Positions 53,342-62,764 of a DNA stretch of 64,000 nucleotides are shown here, piece after piece. Both the position numbers and the translations under genes were made by a program. Below the pieces are notes generated by a model. That model saw only the letters and a list, made by a program, of their open reading frames with translations. It was not told where the DNA came from and searched no databases. The number at the start of each line of letters is the position of its first letter. Positions within the stretch are counted from its first letter, which is position 1. Source of the DNA: Curtobacterium sp. MCLR17_036 (lineage in GTDB: Bacteria; Actinomycetota; Actinomycetes; Actinomycetales; Microbacteriaceae); NCBI RefSeq assembly GCF_003234445.2, contig NZ_CP126269.1:2418001-2482000 (forward strand), read 5' to 3'.

Positions 53342-54112
53342 ATGTACGCACCAGAGCGCCACCAGCGCATCGTCGAGCAGGCGCGCACGCACGGCCGGGT
53401 CGACGTGAAGGACCTCGCCGAGTCCCTCGAGGTCACCCCCGAGACGATCCGCCGCGACCTCACCTCGCTCGAGCGGCGCGGCCTGGTGCGGCGCGCGCAC
53501 GGCGGCGCCATCCCGGTCGAGCGGATCACCCTGCACCCGGGCGTCGGCGACCGCGGCGGCATCAACCAGGCCGAGAAGATGGTCATCGCCGAGGCCGCGC
53601 TCGAGGAGCTGCCGGAGAACGGCTCGGTCATGATCGACGCCGGCACCTCGACCATCTGCCTCGCGGAGATGCTCCCCACCGACCGCGGGCTGACGGTCGT
53701 GACGCACTCGCTGCCCGTCGCGATGGCGGTCGCCGGCCGCCCCGGCATCGACCTGCACCTGCTCGGCGGCAACATCCGCAGCGACTCGCTCGCCGGCGTC
53801 GGCACGTGGACGCACCAGCTCATCGGCATGGTGAGCGTCGACGTGGCCTTCGTCAGCATCAACGGCATCACGCCGGAGCGCGGCCTGACGACGCACAACA
53901 TGGCCGAGGCCGCCGTGAAGTCCGCGATGATCAAGTCCGCTCGACGGAGCATCCTGCTCGCCGACCACACGAAGTTCGGCCGCGAGGAGTTCGGTCGCGT
54001 CGCCCCGCTCGCCGCGATCGACACGATCATCACGGACCCCGCGGTCAACGCCGACCTGGTCCGCGAGGTCGAGGCCGCCGGCACCGAGGTCTTCTGGCCC
54101 GGCCGCGACTGA
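53342..54112 (+). CDS. DeoR/GlpR-family transcriptional regulator
   Basis: 256 residues. N-terminal winged helix (HQRIVEQARTHGRVDVKDLAESLEVTPETIRRDLTSLERRGLVRRAHGGA) is a clear DeoR motif; the C-terminal part is a DeoR sensor domain (MIDAGTSTICLAEML, HSLPVAMAVAG, LGGNIRSDS, LLADHTKFGRE). Divergent from ptsI-mtlAFD and followed by ptsH; it most likely represses them and responds to a sugar phosphate such as fructose-1-P or mannitol-1-P (inference). Start placed at the ATG at 53342. Confidence 0.9.
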   Translation: MYAPERHQRIVEQARTHGRVDVKDLAESLEVTPETIRRDLTSLERRGLVRRAHGGAIPVERITLHPGVGDRGGINQAEKMVIAEAALEELPENGSVMIDAGTSTICLAEMLPTDRGLTVVTHSLPVAMAVAGRPGIDLHLLGGNIRSDSLAGVGTWTHQLIGMVSVDVAFVSINGITPERGLTTHNMAEAAVKSAMIKSARRSILLADHTKFGREEFGRVAPLAAIDTIITDPAVNADLVREVEAAGTEVFWPGRD

Positions 54113-54152
54113 CCCGCCGGGCACGTCCCGGAACCGTCCACCCCGCGCTCGC

Positions 54153-54158
54153 TAGCAT
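54153..54158 (+). promoter_or_regulatory. -10 hexamer TAGCAT, ptsH promoter
   Basis: TAGCAT, leader of about 24 nt, with AGGAG at 54178-54182 for the ATG at 54190. Confidence 0.45.
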
Positions 54159-54189
54159 GAGCGCTCCACCCGTCGACAGGAGTACATCG

Positions 54190-54462
54190 ATGTCCGAAGC
54201 CACCCGCACCGTCACCGTCGCCAGCGCGTCCGGCCTGCACGCCCGACCCGCCTCCCTCTTCGTCCAGACCGTGACGGCGTCGGGCCACCAGGTCACGATC
54301 GCCAAGGGCGACAAGTCCGGCAACGCCGGCAGCATCCTCGCCCTGCTCGGGCTCGGCATCGAGCACGGCGACGAGGTCACCCTCACGGTGACCGGCGACG
54401 ACGCCGAGACGACGGCGGACAGCCTGGTCGAGTTCCTCGGGACGGACCACGACGCGGCCTGA
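54190..54462 (+). CDS. ptsH: Phosphocarrier protein HPr
   Basis: 90 residues with the active site ASGLHARPASLF, phosphorylated His17. The region of the regulatory Ser46 of Firmicutes HPr reads GNAGSILALLGLGI, with a Ser but not the KSIMGVMSLG context, so HPr kinase control is unlikely. It moves phosphate from EI to EIIA proteins, including MtlF and perhaps the orphan IIA at 28907. Confidence 0.95.
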   Translation: MSEATRTVTVASASGLHARPASLFVQTVTASGHQVTIAKGDKSGNAGSILALLGLGIEHGDEVTLTVTGDDAETTADSLVEFLGTDHDAA

Positions 54463-54494
54463 CCGCACAGGTCGCGTCCCGGACGCGACCACCT

Positions 54495-54542
54495 GACGGA
54501 CGGGAGGCCCGTGGCTGCGCAGCCACGGGCCTCCCGTCCGTC
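54495..54542. terminator. Family-D palindrome/bidirectional terminator
   Basis: A 48-bp perfect palindrome with core GGACGGGAGGCCCGTGGC, between convergent ptsH and the small gene at 54555. The cleanest copy of the family. Confidence 0.85.
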
Positions 54543-54554
54543 TCCTGGTCGCTC

Positions 54555-54887
54555 CTACTGCCCCAGGGACGGGATCGCGCGCAGCTCGCCCCAGGCGAAC
54601 GAGCTCTCGGCGATGAAGTCCTGCAGGTCGTCGGCGAGGTCGTGGAGGAGTCCGGGCAGGTCGTCGACGTCCTCGACGAGGCCCCTCGCCCCCTGGGTCT
54701 CGCCCATGATCGTCCAGACGACGCACATCGAGCCGTCGACGACGTCGTCCTGCTCCTGGTCGAGCTCCCAGTCCCCGTACGGACCCACCCAGAAGCGGGC
54801 GGAGCGGAACTCGTCCGGACGGAGCATCTGCTCGGCCACGGGTCGGAACGCGGCGAGCAGCTCACCGACGGTCATCACGACGGTCAC
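54555..54887 (-). CDS. Small acidic protein of unknown function
   Basis: 110 residues: VTVVMTVGELLAAFRPVAEQML, then a Trp/Tyr-rich patch (ARFWVGPYGDWELDQEQDD), MCVVWTIMGETQGARGLVEDVDD and an acidic helical C-terminus. No signal peptide or membrane helix. No family recognised. The GTG at 54887 is favoured over the ATG at 54875 because TACGAT sits 6 nt upstream. Divergent from xth by 52 bp. Confidence 0.65.
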   Translation of the reverse strand: MTVVMTVGELLAAFRPVAEQMLRPDEFRSARFWVGPYGDWELDQEQDDVVDGSMCVVWTIMGETQGARGLVEDVDDLPGLLHDLADDLQDFIAESSFAWGELRAIPSLGQ

Positions 54888-54893
54888 GGTCCG

Positions 54894-54899
54894 ATCGTA
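54894..54899 (-). promoter_or_regulatory. -10 hexamer TACGAT, leaderless small gene
   Basis: TACGAT with a 6-nt gap to the GTG at 54887. Confidence 0.45.
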
Positions 54900-54926
54900 C
54901 GACCGAGGGGTGTCCGCAGCCGCCGA

Positions 54927-54932
54927 TAGGGT
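54927..54932 (+). promoter_or_regulatory. -10 hexamer TAGGGT, leaderless xth
   Basis: TAGGGT with a 7-nt gap to the ATG at 54940. Confidence 0.55.
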
Positions 54933-54939
54933 GTTGTGC

Positions 54940-56848
<1,909 letters not shown>

Positions 56849-56850
56849 CC

Positions 56851-57408
56851 GTGCAGCCCGTCACGCTCGAGTCCGCGCGGGTCCGGCTCGACGTCCCGAC
56901 CCGCGCGGACACGGCGGCGATCACCGCGGCGTGCCAGGACCCGGACGTCGTCCGGTGGACGACGATCCCGACGCCGTACCGCGACCAGGACGCCCGCACC
57001 TTCGTCGACGCGCTCGTCGGCCCGGGGTGGGCGTCGGACCGCGAGTACACCTGGGCGATCCGCCGCCCGGGGTCGACCTGGCTCGACGGGATCATCTCGT
57101 ACCGCACCGCCGGCCGCGACCTCGGCTTCTGGCTCGCGCCGTCCGCCCGGGGCGCCGGGCTCATGCACCACGCGGTCGAACTCGTCGTCGGCTGGGCCTT
57201 CGACCGTGGCGCCCACGACGTCTACTGGGAGTGCTACGCGGGCAACACCGCGTCGGCGTCGGTCGCGCGCCGCGCGGGCTTCTCGTACACGGGCACCGGC
57301 GACGCCCGCGTGCCCGGTCGCGACGGCGGGCCGACACCCGCCTGGACGGGCCTGCGTCGCGCCGACGGCACCGCCGCGTCGGCCCAGGCGTGGCCGACGA
57401 CCGCCTGA
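56851..57408 (+). CDS. GNAT-family N-acetyltransferase
   Basis: 185 residues from a GTG 2 nt after trpS. RimJ/RimL-type pattern: VTLESARVRLDVPTRADTAAI at the start, LGFWLAPSARGAGLMHHAVELVVGWAF (acetyl-CoA loop) and YWECYAGNTASASVARRAGFSYTG at the end. Substrate unknown; ribosomal protein or a metabolite are usual for the group. Confidence 0.88.
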   Translation: MQPVTLESARVRLDVPTRADTAAITAACQDPDVVRWTTIPTPYRDQDARTFVDALVGPGWASDREYTWAIRRPGSTWLDGIISYRTAGRDLGFWLAPSARGAGLMHHAVELVVGWAFDRGAHDVYWECYAGNTASASVARRAGFSYTGTGDARVPGRDGGPTPAWTGLRRADGTAASAQAWPTTA

Positions 57409-57435
57409 GGTGACACGTCACCGACCGGTCGCCGG

Positions 57436-57441
57436 TAGGCT
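57436..57441 (+). promoter_or_regulatory. -10 hexamer TAGGCT, leaderless ribD
   Basis: TAGGCT with a 6-nt gap to the GTG at 57448. This leaves no room for a leader, so no FMN riboswitch can act at this start. Confidence 0.5.
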
Positions 57442-57447
57442 CGGCGC

Positions 57448-58518
57448 GTGAACGACTCGGTACGCCCCGACGAGGTCCGCGCGATGCGCCGCGGGCTCGA
57501 ACTCGCCGCCCTCGGGCCGGCCGTCGGCGACCACGCCCGCGTCGGCGCGGTGATCCTCGCCCCCGACGGCCAGGTCCTCGCCGAGGGCTGGCACAAGGGC
57601 GCCGGCACCCCGCACGCCGAGGTCGACGCCATGGCGAAGGTCGACCCGGCACTGCTCCGTGGCGCGACCGCCGTCGTCACCCTCGAGCCCTGCAACCACG
57701 TCGGCCGCACCGGCCCATGCGCGGTGGCGCTGCTCGACGCCGGCATCGGCCGGGTCGTGTACGCCGTCGACGACCCGGGCGACCAGGCGCACGGCGGCGC
57801 CGACCGGCTGCGAGCAGGCGGTGTCGACGTCGTCTCCGGCGTCCTGGCCGACGAGGCCGAGGCGTTCCTGGAACGCTGGCTCACCTCCGTCCGGCTCGAC
57901 CGCCCCTGGGTGACGGTCAAGTGGGCGTCGAGCCTCGACGGCCGGGCCGCCGCGTCCGACGGCACGAGCCGCTGGATCACCGGCGCCGCCGCACGGCAGC
58001 ACGTCCACGAGCAGCGGGCGGCGCACGACGCGATCCTGGTCGGCACGGGCACGGTGCTCGCCGACGACCCGAGCCTGACCGCACGCGGCGACGCCGGCGA
58101 ACTGCTCGCCGACCAACCGCTCGCCGTCGTGCTCGGCGACCGGCCGGTGCCGGACGACGCCGCCGTCCGCCGGCACCCGCGCGGCCTGGTGACCCTGCCC
58201 GGCCACGACCTCGCCACCGCGCTCCGTGCCCTGCGCGGGCACGGCGTGCACTCGGTCTTCGTCGAGGGCGGACCGACCGTGGCGTCGGCGCTCGTCGCCG
58301 CGGGCCTCGTCGACGAGTACCTGGTCTACCTGGCCCCCGTGCTGCTCGGCGGCCCGCGCACGGCACTCGACGACCTCGGGGTGGGAAGCATGCCGGACCG
58401 TCGACGGTTGGACGTACTATCGACCACCAGCCTGGGCCCCGATCTGCTGGTCCGAGCCCGACCGCACCACGCTGCACCCGGGCACGACGGGCCCACGAAC
58501 GACCGGAGCACCACATGA
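57448..58518 (+). CDS. ribD: Bifunctional riboflavin deaminase-reductase
   Basis: 356 residues. Deaminase domain (1-150): GTPHAEVDAM and TLEPCNHVGRTGPC are the Zn site. Reductase domain (155-340): VTVKWASSLDGRAAASDGTSRWITG, AILVGTGTVLADDPSLTAR, SVFVEGGPTVASALV. It converts the GTP-derived pyrimidine to the ribitylamino-uracil 5'-phosphate. Overlaps ribA by 4 nt (ATGA). Confidence 0.94.
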   Translation: MNDSVRPDEVRAMRRGLELAALGPAVGDHARVGAVILAPDGQVLAEGWHKGAGTPHAEVDAMAKVDPALLRGATAVVTLEPCNHVGRTGPCAVALLDAGIGRVVYAVDDPGDQAHGGADRLRAGGVDVVSGVLADEAEAFLERWLTSVRLDRPWVTVKWASSLDGRAAASDGTSRWITGAAARQHVHEQRAAHDAILVGTGTVLADDPSLTARGDAGELLADQPLAVVLGDRPVPDDAAVRRHPRGLVTLPGHDLATALRALRGHGVHSVFVEGGPTVASALVAAGLVDEYLVYLAPVLLGGPRTALDDLGVGSMPDRRRLDVLSTTSLGPDLLVRARPHHAAPGHDGPTNDRSTT

Positions 58519-59171
58519 CCGACGCACTCACCTCCCCCACCCCCGGGAGCCCGGTCCAGTTCGAGGTCGCGACGAACGTGCCGACCACCCACGGCACCTT
58601 CGAGATGCGCGCCTACCGGGACCTCGTCACCGGTGCCGAGCACGTCGCCGTCATCGGCAGGGCCCCCGACGGCAGCGCACCCGCCGACGGCGCCCTGGTC
58701 CGCGTGCACTCCGAGTGCCTGACCGGCGAGGCGTTCGGGTCGCTCAAGTGCGAGTGCGGGCCGCAGCTCGACGCCGCGCTCGACACGATCGCCGCCGAGG
58801 GCGGGGTCGTCGTGTACCTGCGCGGTCACGAGGGCCGCGGCATCGGGCTCGTCAACAAGCTCAAGGCGTACCGCCTGCAAGAGGACGGCCTCGACACCCT
58901 CGACGCCAACCTCGCGCTCGGCCTGCCCGCCGACTCCCGCGACTACGGCGGCGCCGCCGGCATCCTCGCCGACCTCGGCATCACGAGCGTCCGGCTCCTG
59001 TCGAACAACCCCGAGAAGCGCCGCCAGCTCGAGGAGCACGGCGTGACCGTCGAGTCGCTCGTCCCGCTCGTGGTGGGGATCTCGGCGCAGAACGCCGGGT
59101 ACCTCGACACCAAGCGCGACCGGATGGGCCACCAGCTGCCCGCCCACCTCGAAGCGGGTGCCGCCAGCTGA
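58515..59171 (+). CDS. ribA: GTP cyclohydrolase II
   Basis: 218 residues, a standalone GCH II with no DHBP synthase (RibB) half. VRVHSECLTGEAFGSLKCECGPQL holds the Zn Cys triad; YLRGHEGRGIGLVNKLKAYRLQEDG and LLSNNPEKRRQLEEHGV complete the site. Catalyses the first step of riboflavin synthesis from GTP. RibB, RibE and RibH are not in the window. Confidence 0.94.
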   Translation: MTDALTSPTPGSPVQFEVATNVPTTHGTFEMRAYRDLVTGAEHVAVIGRAPDGSAPADGALVRVHSECLTGEAFGSLKCECGPQLDAALDTIAAEGGVVVYLRGHEGRGIGLVNKLKAYRLQEDGLDTLDANLALGLPADSRDYGGAAGILADLGITSVRLLSNNPEKRRQLEEHGVTVESLVPLVVGISAQNAGYLDTKRDRMGHQLPAHLEAGAAS

Positions 59172-59206
59172 CTCCGGGCTGATTCGCAGGTTGCCGACGT
59201 CTGTCG

Positions 59207-59212
59207 TATGAT
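59207..59212 (+). promoter_or_regulatory. -10 hexamer TATGAT, MFS transporter promoter
   Basis: TATGAT gives a leader of about 135 nt before the ATG at 59355. The leader is CG-rich with C-runs (59233-59243); no known riboswitch was recognised. Confidence 0.4.
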
Positions 59213-59354
59213 CGACGCCTCCGTCACGAGCGGTCCCCCCTCCCCGAACGCACCCGACCGGTGTCCGCGCCACCCCGCGCGAGCCGGTCGGCGTCCGCCG
59301 TCCGGGGCACCGCCGCGCTCCCCGTGAGCGTCACCTTCGGAGTCCCCTCACCCC

Positions 59355-60725
59355 ATGTCCGCCGCACCGGCACCCTCCACCGCCCCCTCGAAGCCCGCGG
59401 GCAACCCGCGCTCCCGCGTCGTCGTCGCCAGCCTCGTCGGCACCACCATCGAGTTCTACGACTTCTACGTCTACGCGACCGCCGCGGTCCTCGTCTTCCC
59501 GACCCTGTTCTTCCCGAACGAGGACCCGACGGCGTCGCAGCTGTCGTCCTTCGTCACCTTCGCGCTCGCGTTCTTCGCACGGCCGGTCGGCTCGGTCCTG
59601 TTCGGCCACTTCGGCGACCGGATCGGCCGCAAGACCACCCTCGTCGCCTCCCTGCTCGTGATGGGCACCGCGACGTTCCTCATCGGCTGCCTGCCGACGT
59701 TCGACACGATCGGTGTCTGGGCCCCCGCCCTGCTCGGCGTGATGCGCTTCGCCCAGGGCGTCGGCCTCGGCGGCGAGTGGTCCGGAGCCGCGCTGCTCGC
59801 GACCGAGAACGCTCCAGAGGGCCGGCGCGGCGTCTTCGGCTCGATGCCGCAGCTCGGGGCCCCGATCGGGTTCCTGCTCGCCAACGGCCTGTTCATCGCC
59901 ATCAACGCCGCGATGCCCGCCGCTGCCGACGGCACCCCGAACGCCGACTTCCAGGCGTGGGGCTGGCGCATCCCGTTCCTGCTCTCCGCGGTGATGGTCG
60001 TCATCGGCCTGTACGTGCGGTTCCGGCTCGTCGAGTCCCCCGCCTTCCGCGGCGTCCAGGAGTCCGGCACGGTGGCGAAGGTCCCGCTCGGCCGGGTGTT
60101 CCGCACCTCGTGGAAGGCCGTCATCGTCGGCACCTTCGGCATGGTCGCGACGTACGTGCTCTTCTACTTCCTGACGACCTTCACGCTGCAGTACGGCACC
60201 ACCGGCACCGAGAACAGCCCGCTCGTGCCGAAGGTCGGACTCGGCTACTCCCGTGGGGAGTTCCTGACCCTGCTCATGATCGGCGTCGTGTTCTTCGGCG
60301 TCTTCACCCCGGTGGCCGGCTGGCTCGCCGACCGGTTCGGCCGACGCCGCACGCTCATCCCCACGACCGTCGGCATCGCCCTGTTCGGCCTGACGTTCCA
60401 GCTCTGGTTCGCCGCGTCCACCGGTCCGATCACGGTGGTGACGTTCCTGGTCGTCGGGCTGTCGCTCATGGGGCTGACGTTCGGACCGATGGGCGCCCTG
60501 CTGCCGGAGCTCTTCCCGACGAACGTCCGCTACACCGGGTCGGCGATCGCGTACAACGTCGCGTCGATCCTCGGGGCCTCGCTCGCGCCGACCATCGCGC
60601 TGGCGCTGTGGCGGCCGGACGGCAACATCTTCCTGGTCGGGCTCTACCTGACCCTCGCGGCCGTCGTGACCCTCGTCGCGCTGCTGTTCGTCCGCGAGAC
60701 CAAGAGCACCGACCTCGACGCCTGA
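59355..60725 (+). CDS. MFS transporter, metabolite:H+ symporter family
   Basis: 456 residues, twelve helices. SLVGTTIEFYDFYVYATAAVLVFP and FARPVGSVLFGHFGDRIGRKTTL are the signatures of the MHS group (ProP, ShiA, citrate and dicarboxylate symporters); GGEWSGAALLATENAP in helix 4-5 loop is typical too. The substrate is uncertain: an osmolyte, shikimate-like compound or organic acid. Conserved spacing and length are normal. It is transcribed by itself. Confidence 0.88.
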   Translation: MSAAPAPSTAPSKPAGNPRSRVVVASLVGTTIEFYDFYVYATAAVLVFPTLFFPNEDPTASQLSSFVTFALAFFARPVGSVLFGHFGDRIGRKTTLVASLLVMGTATFLIGCLPTFDTIGVWAPALLGVMRFAQGVGLGGEWSGAALLATENAPEGRRGVFGSMPQLGAPIGFLLANGLFIAINAAMPAAADGTPNADFQAWGWRIPFLLSAVMVVIGLYVRFRLVESPAFRGVQESGTVAKVPLGRVFRTSWKAVIVGTFGMVATYVLFYFLTTFTLQYGTTGTENSPLVPKVGLGYSRGEFLTLLMIGVVFFGVFTPVAGWLADRFGRRRTLIPTTVGIALFGLTFQLWFAASTGPITVVTFLVVGLSLMGLTFGPMGALLPELFPTNVRYTGSAIAYNVASILGASLAPTIALALWRPDGNIFLVGLYLTLAAVVTLVALLFVRETKSTDLDA

Positions 60726-60782
60726 GGGGCGAGGCGGGCAGGGCGGAGGGGCGGCGTCGGCGCCGGGTGAGAGGATGTGGGT

Positions 60783-60802
60783 GCGTCACGGTACGGTGAC
60801 GC
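60783..60802 (+). promoter_or_regulatory. Inverted repeat over the ABC exporter -10
   Basis: GCGTCAC-N6-GTGACGC enclosing TACGGT (60792-60797). A leader of about 35 nt follows. The symmetry suggests a repressor operator. Confidence 0.4.
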
Positions 60803-60838
60803 CCAGATCACCAGCAGCACGGCAGGAACCAGGACACG

Positions 60839-62683
60839 ATGAGCTTCCCCTTCGCCCGTCCGAAGCCGAAGGACGGCCCGCGAGCCACCTTCGGCCGACT
60901 CTTGTCCTACCTGTTCGAGAACAAGCCGGCGATGGTGGTCATCATCGTGCTGAGCGTGCTCGGCGCCGGAGCGTCGCTCGCGCAGCCGCTCCTGGTCAAC
61001 CAGGTCGTGACCGCCGTGCAGCAGGGCAACACGCTCAGCACGCTCGTCTGGCTGCTCATCGGGCTCGTCATCGTGTCCGGGCTGCTCAACGGCGTGCAGC
61101 ACTTCCTGCTGCAGCGCGCCGGCGAGGGCGTCGTGCTCTCCACCCGTCGCAAGCTCATCGGCCGGATCCTCAACCTGCCGATCTCGGAGTTCGACACCCG
61201 CCGCACCGGTGACCTCGTCTCACGCGTCGGCAGCGACACCACCCTGCTCCGCGCGGTGCTGACCCAGGGCCTCATCGAGTCCATCGGCGGCGCACTCACC
61301 TTCATCGGCGCGATCATCGCGATGGCGATCATCGACCCGCTCCTGCTCGTCATCGTGATCGTCATCGTCATCGTCGCGATCGTCGTCGTCGGCGGCCTCA
61401 GCCGGCGCATCCGCGTCGCCTCGCGCCGCGCGCAGGAGAAGGTCGGCGACCTCACCGCCGCCGTCGAGCGCGGCATCGGCGCGGTGCGCACGATCCGCGC
61501 CGCCGGTGCCACCGAGCGCGAGGTCAGCGAGGTCGACGGCCACGCGACCGAGGCCTACGTCCGCGGCCTCGCGATCGCGAAGATGTCGGCCCTGGTCGTC
61601 CCCGTCGCGAGCATCGTCATGCAGGTCGCGTTCATCGTCGTCCTCGGCGTCGGCGGCGCGCAGGTCGCGGCCGGCACCATCACGATCGCCACCCTCATCA
61701 CGTTCATCCTGCTGCTGTTCATGATGATCATGCCCCTCGGCCAGGCGATGGGCGCCGTCGTCGCCGTCGCGCAGGCGCTCGGTGCGCTCGGCCGGATCGA
61801 GGAGATCCTGGCGCTGCCGAACGAGTCCGACGGCGACGCCGCCGTCCGGCCGGCACCCGCCGTCGCCACCGACGACGCGATCACCTTCGAGCACGTCACC
61901 TTCCGCTACGCAGCCGCGGCCGACGCGTCCGGACCGGACGGCGCGGCCGGCGAGGACCGGACAGGAGGCCCGGAGCGCCCCGCCGTCGAGCGCCCGGCCG
62001 ACGACGTGGTGCTGCACGACGTCTCCTTCCGCGTGCCGCGCGGATCACGGGTCGCGCTCGTGGGCCCGTCCGGCGCGGGCAAGTCGACGACCCTGTCGCT
62101 CATCGAGCGCTTCTACGACCCAACCGAGGGGGTCATCCGCCTCGGCGGCATCGACGTCCGCGGCATGGACCGCGACGAGCTCCGCGCCCAGATCGGTTAC
62201 GTCGAGCAGGACGCCCCGGTGCTCGCCGGCACCCTGCGCGCCAACCTGCTCCTCGGGTCGCCGAAGGCCTCCGAGGCCGACTGCGTCCGCGTGCTCGAGG
62301 CCGTCAACCTCGGCGAGGTCCTGCACCGAGACCCCGCCGGCCTCGACGCCCAGGTGGGCGAGGACGGCGTGATGCTCTCCGGTGGCGAGCGCCAGCGGCT
62401 CGCGATCGCCCGTGCACTGCTCGCCGCTCCCCCGATCCTGCTGCTCGACGAGTCGACGTCGTCGCTCGACGGCGTGAACGAGCAGAAGATGCGGCTCGCG
62501 ATCGACGCCGTGGCCGAGGACCGCACACTCCTCGTGATCGCCCACCGCCTGTCGACCGTCGTCGACTCGGACGTCATCGTCGTGCTCGAGCACGGCCGGG
62601 TCGTCGGCTCGGGCACGCACTCCGAGCTCGTCGAGTCGACGCCGCTGTACCGCGACCTGGCGAAGCACCAGCTCCTGGTGTGA
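60839..62683 (+). CDS. ABC exporter, fused membrane and ATPase domains
   Basis: 614 residues: six-helix transmembrane domain (about 25-310) with long hydrophobic repeats of Val/Ile (LLLVIVIVIVIVAIVVVGG), then a nucleotide-binding domain with GPSGAGKSTTLSLIERFYDP (Walker A), LSGGERQRLAIARALL (signature) and ILLLDESTSSLDG (Walker B). A 40-residue acidic/Pro insert (DASGPDGAAGEDRTGGPERP) interrupts the first strand region of the ATPase. Acts as a homodimer; MsbA/LmrA-like multidrug or lipid export. Confidence 0.92.
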   Translation: MSFPFARPKPKDGPRATFGRLLSYLFENKPAMVVIIVLSVLGAGASLAQPLLVNQVVTAVQQGNTLSTLVWLLIGLVIVSGLLNGVQHFLLQRAGEGVVLSTRRKLIGRILNLPISEFDTRRTGDLVSRVGSDTTLLRAVLTQGLIESIGGALTFIGAIIAMAIIDPLLLVIVIVIVIVAIVVVGGLSRRIRVASRRAQEKVGDLTAAVERGIGAVRTIRAAGATEREVSEVDGHATEAYVRGLAIAKMSALVVPVASIVMQVAFIVVLGVGGAQVAAGTITIATLITFILLLFMMIMPLGQAMGAVVAVAQALGALGRIEEILALPNESDGDAAVRPAPAVATDDAITFEHVTFRYAAAADASGPDGAAGEDRTGGPERPAVERPADDVVLHDVSFRVPRGSRVALVGPSGAGKSTTLSLIERFYDPTEGVIRLGGIDVRGMDRDELRAQIGYVEQDAPVLAGTLRANLLLGSPKASEADCVRVLEAVNLGEVLHRDPAGLDAQVGEDGVMLSGGERQRLAIARALLAAPPILLLDESTSSLDGVNEQKMRLAIDAVAEDRTLLVIAHRLSTVVDSDVIVVLEHGRVVGSGTHSELVESTPLYRDLAKHQLLV

Positions 62684-62691
62684 CGGACTGA

Positions 62692-62737
62692 ACCGGCACC
62701 CGACCCGCCGCTCGGAGCGTGCGGGCCGGGTGCCGGC
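62692..62737. terminator. Terminator between convergent ABC exporter and dehydrogenase genes
   Basis: CCGGCACCCG and CGGGTGCCGG arms (62693-62702, 62727-62736) with inner pairing of CCGC/GCGG. Confidence 0.7.
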
Positions 62738-62764
62738 TCCTGGTCGTCGCGGTGTCGCTGCGCG

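Noticed and set aside
57409..57447. FMN riboswitch before ribD
   Set aside because: The gap is too short and the -10 sits 6 nt before the start; no RFN-type sequence is seen.
59213..59354. Riboswitch in the MFS transporter leader
   Set aside because: The 135-nt leader is long and GC-rich but no known motif or convincing conserved structure could be recognised.
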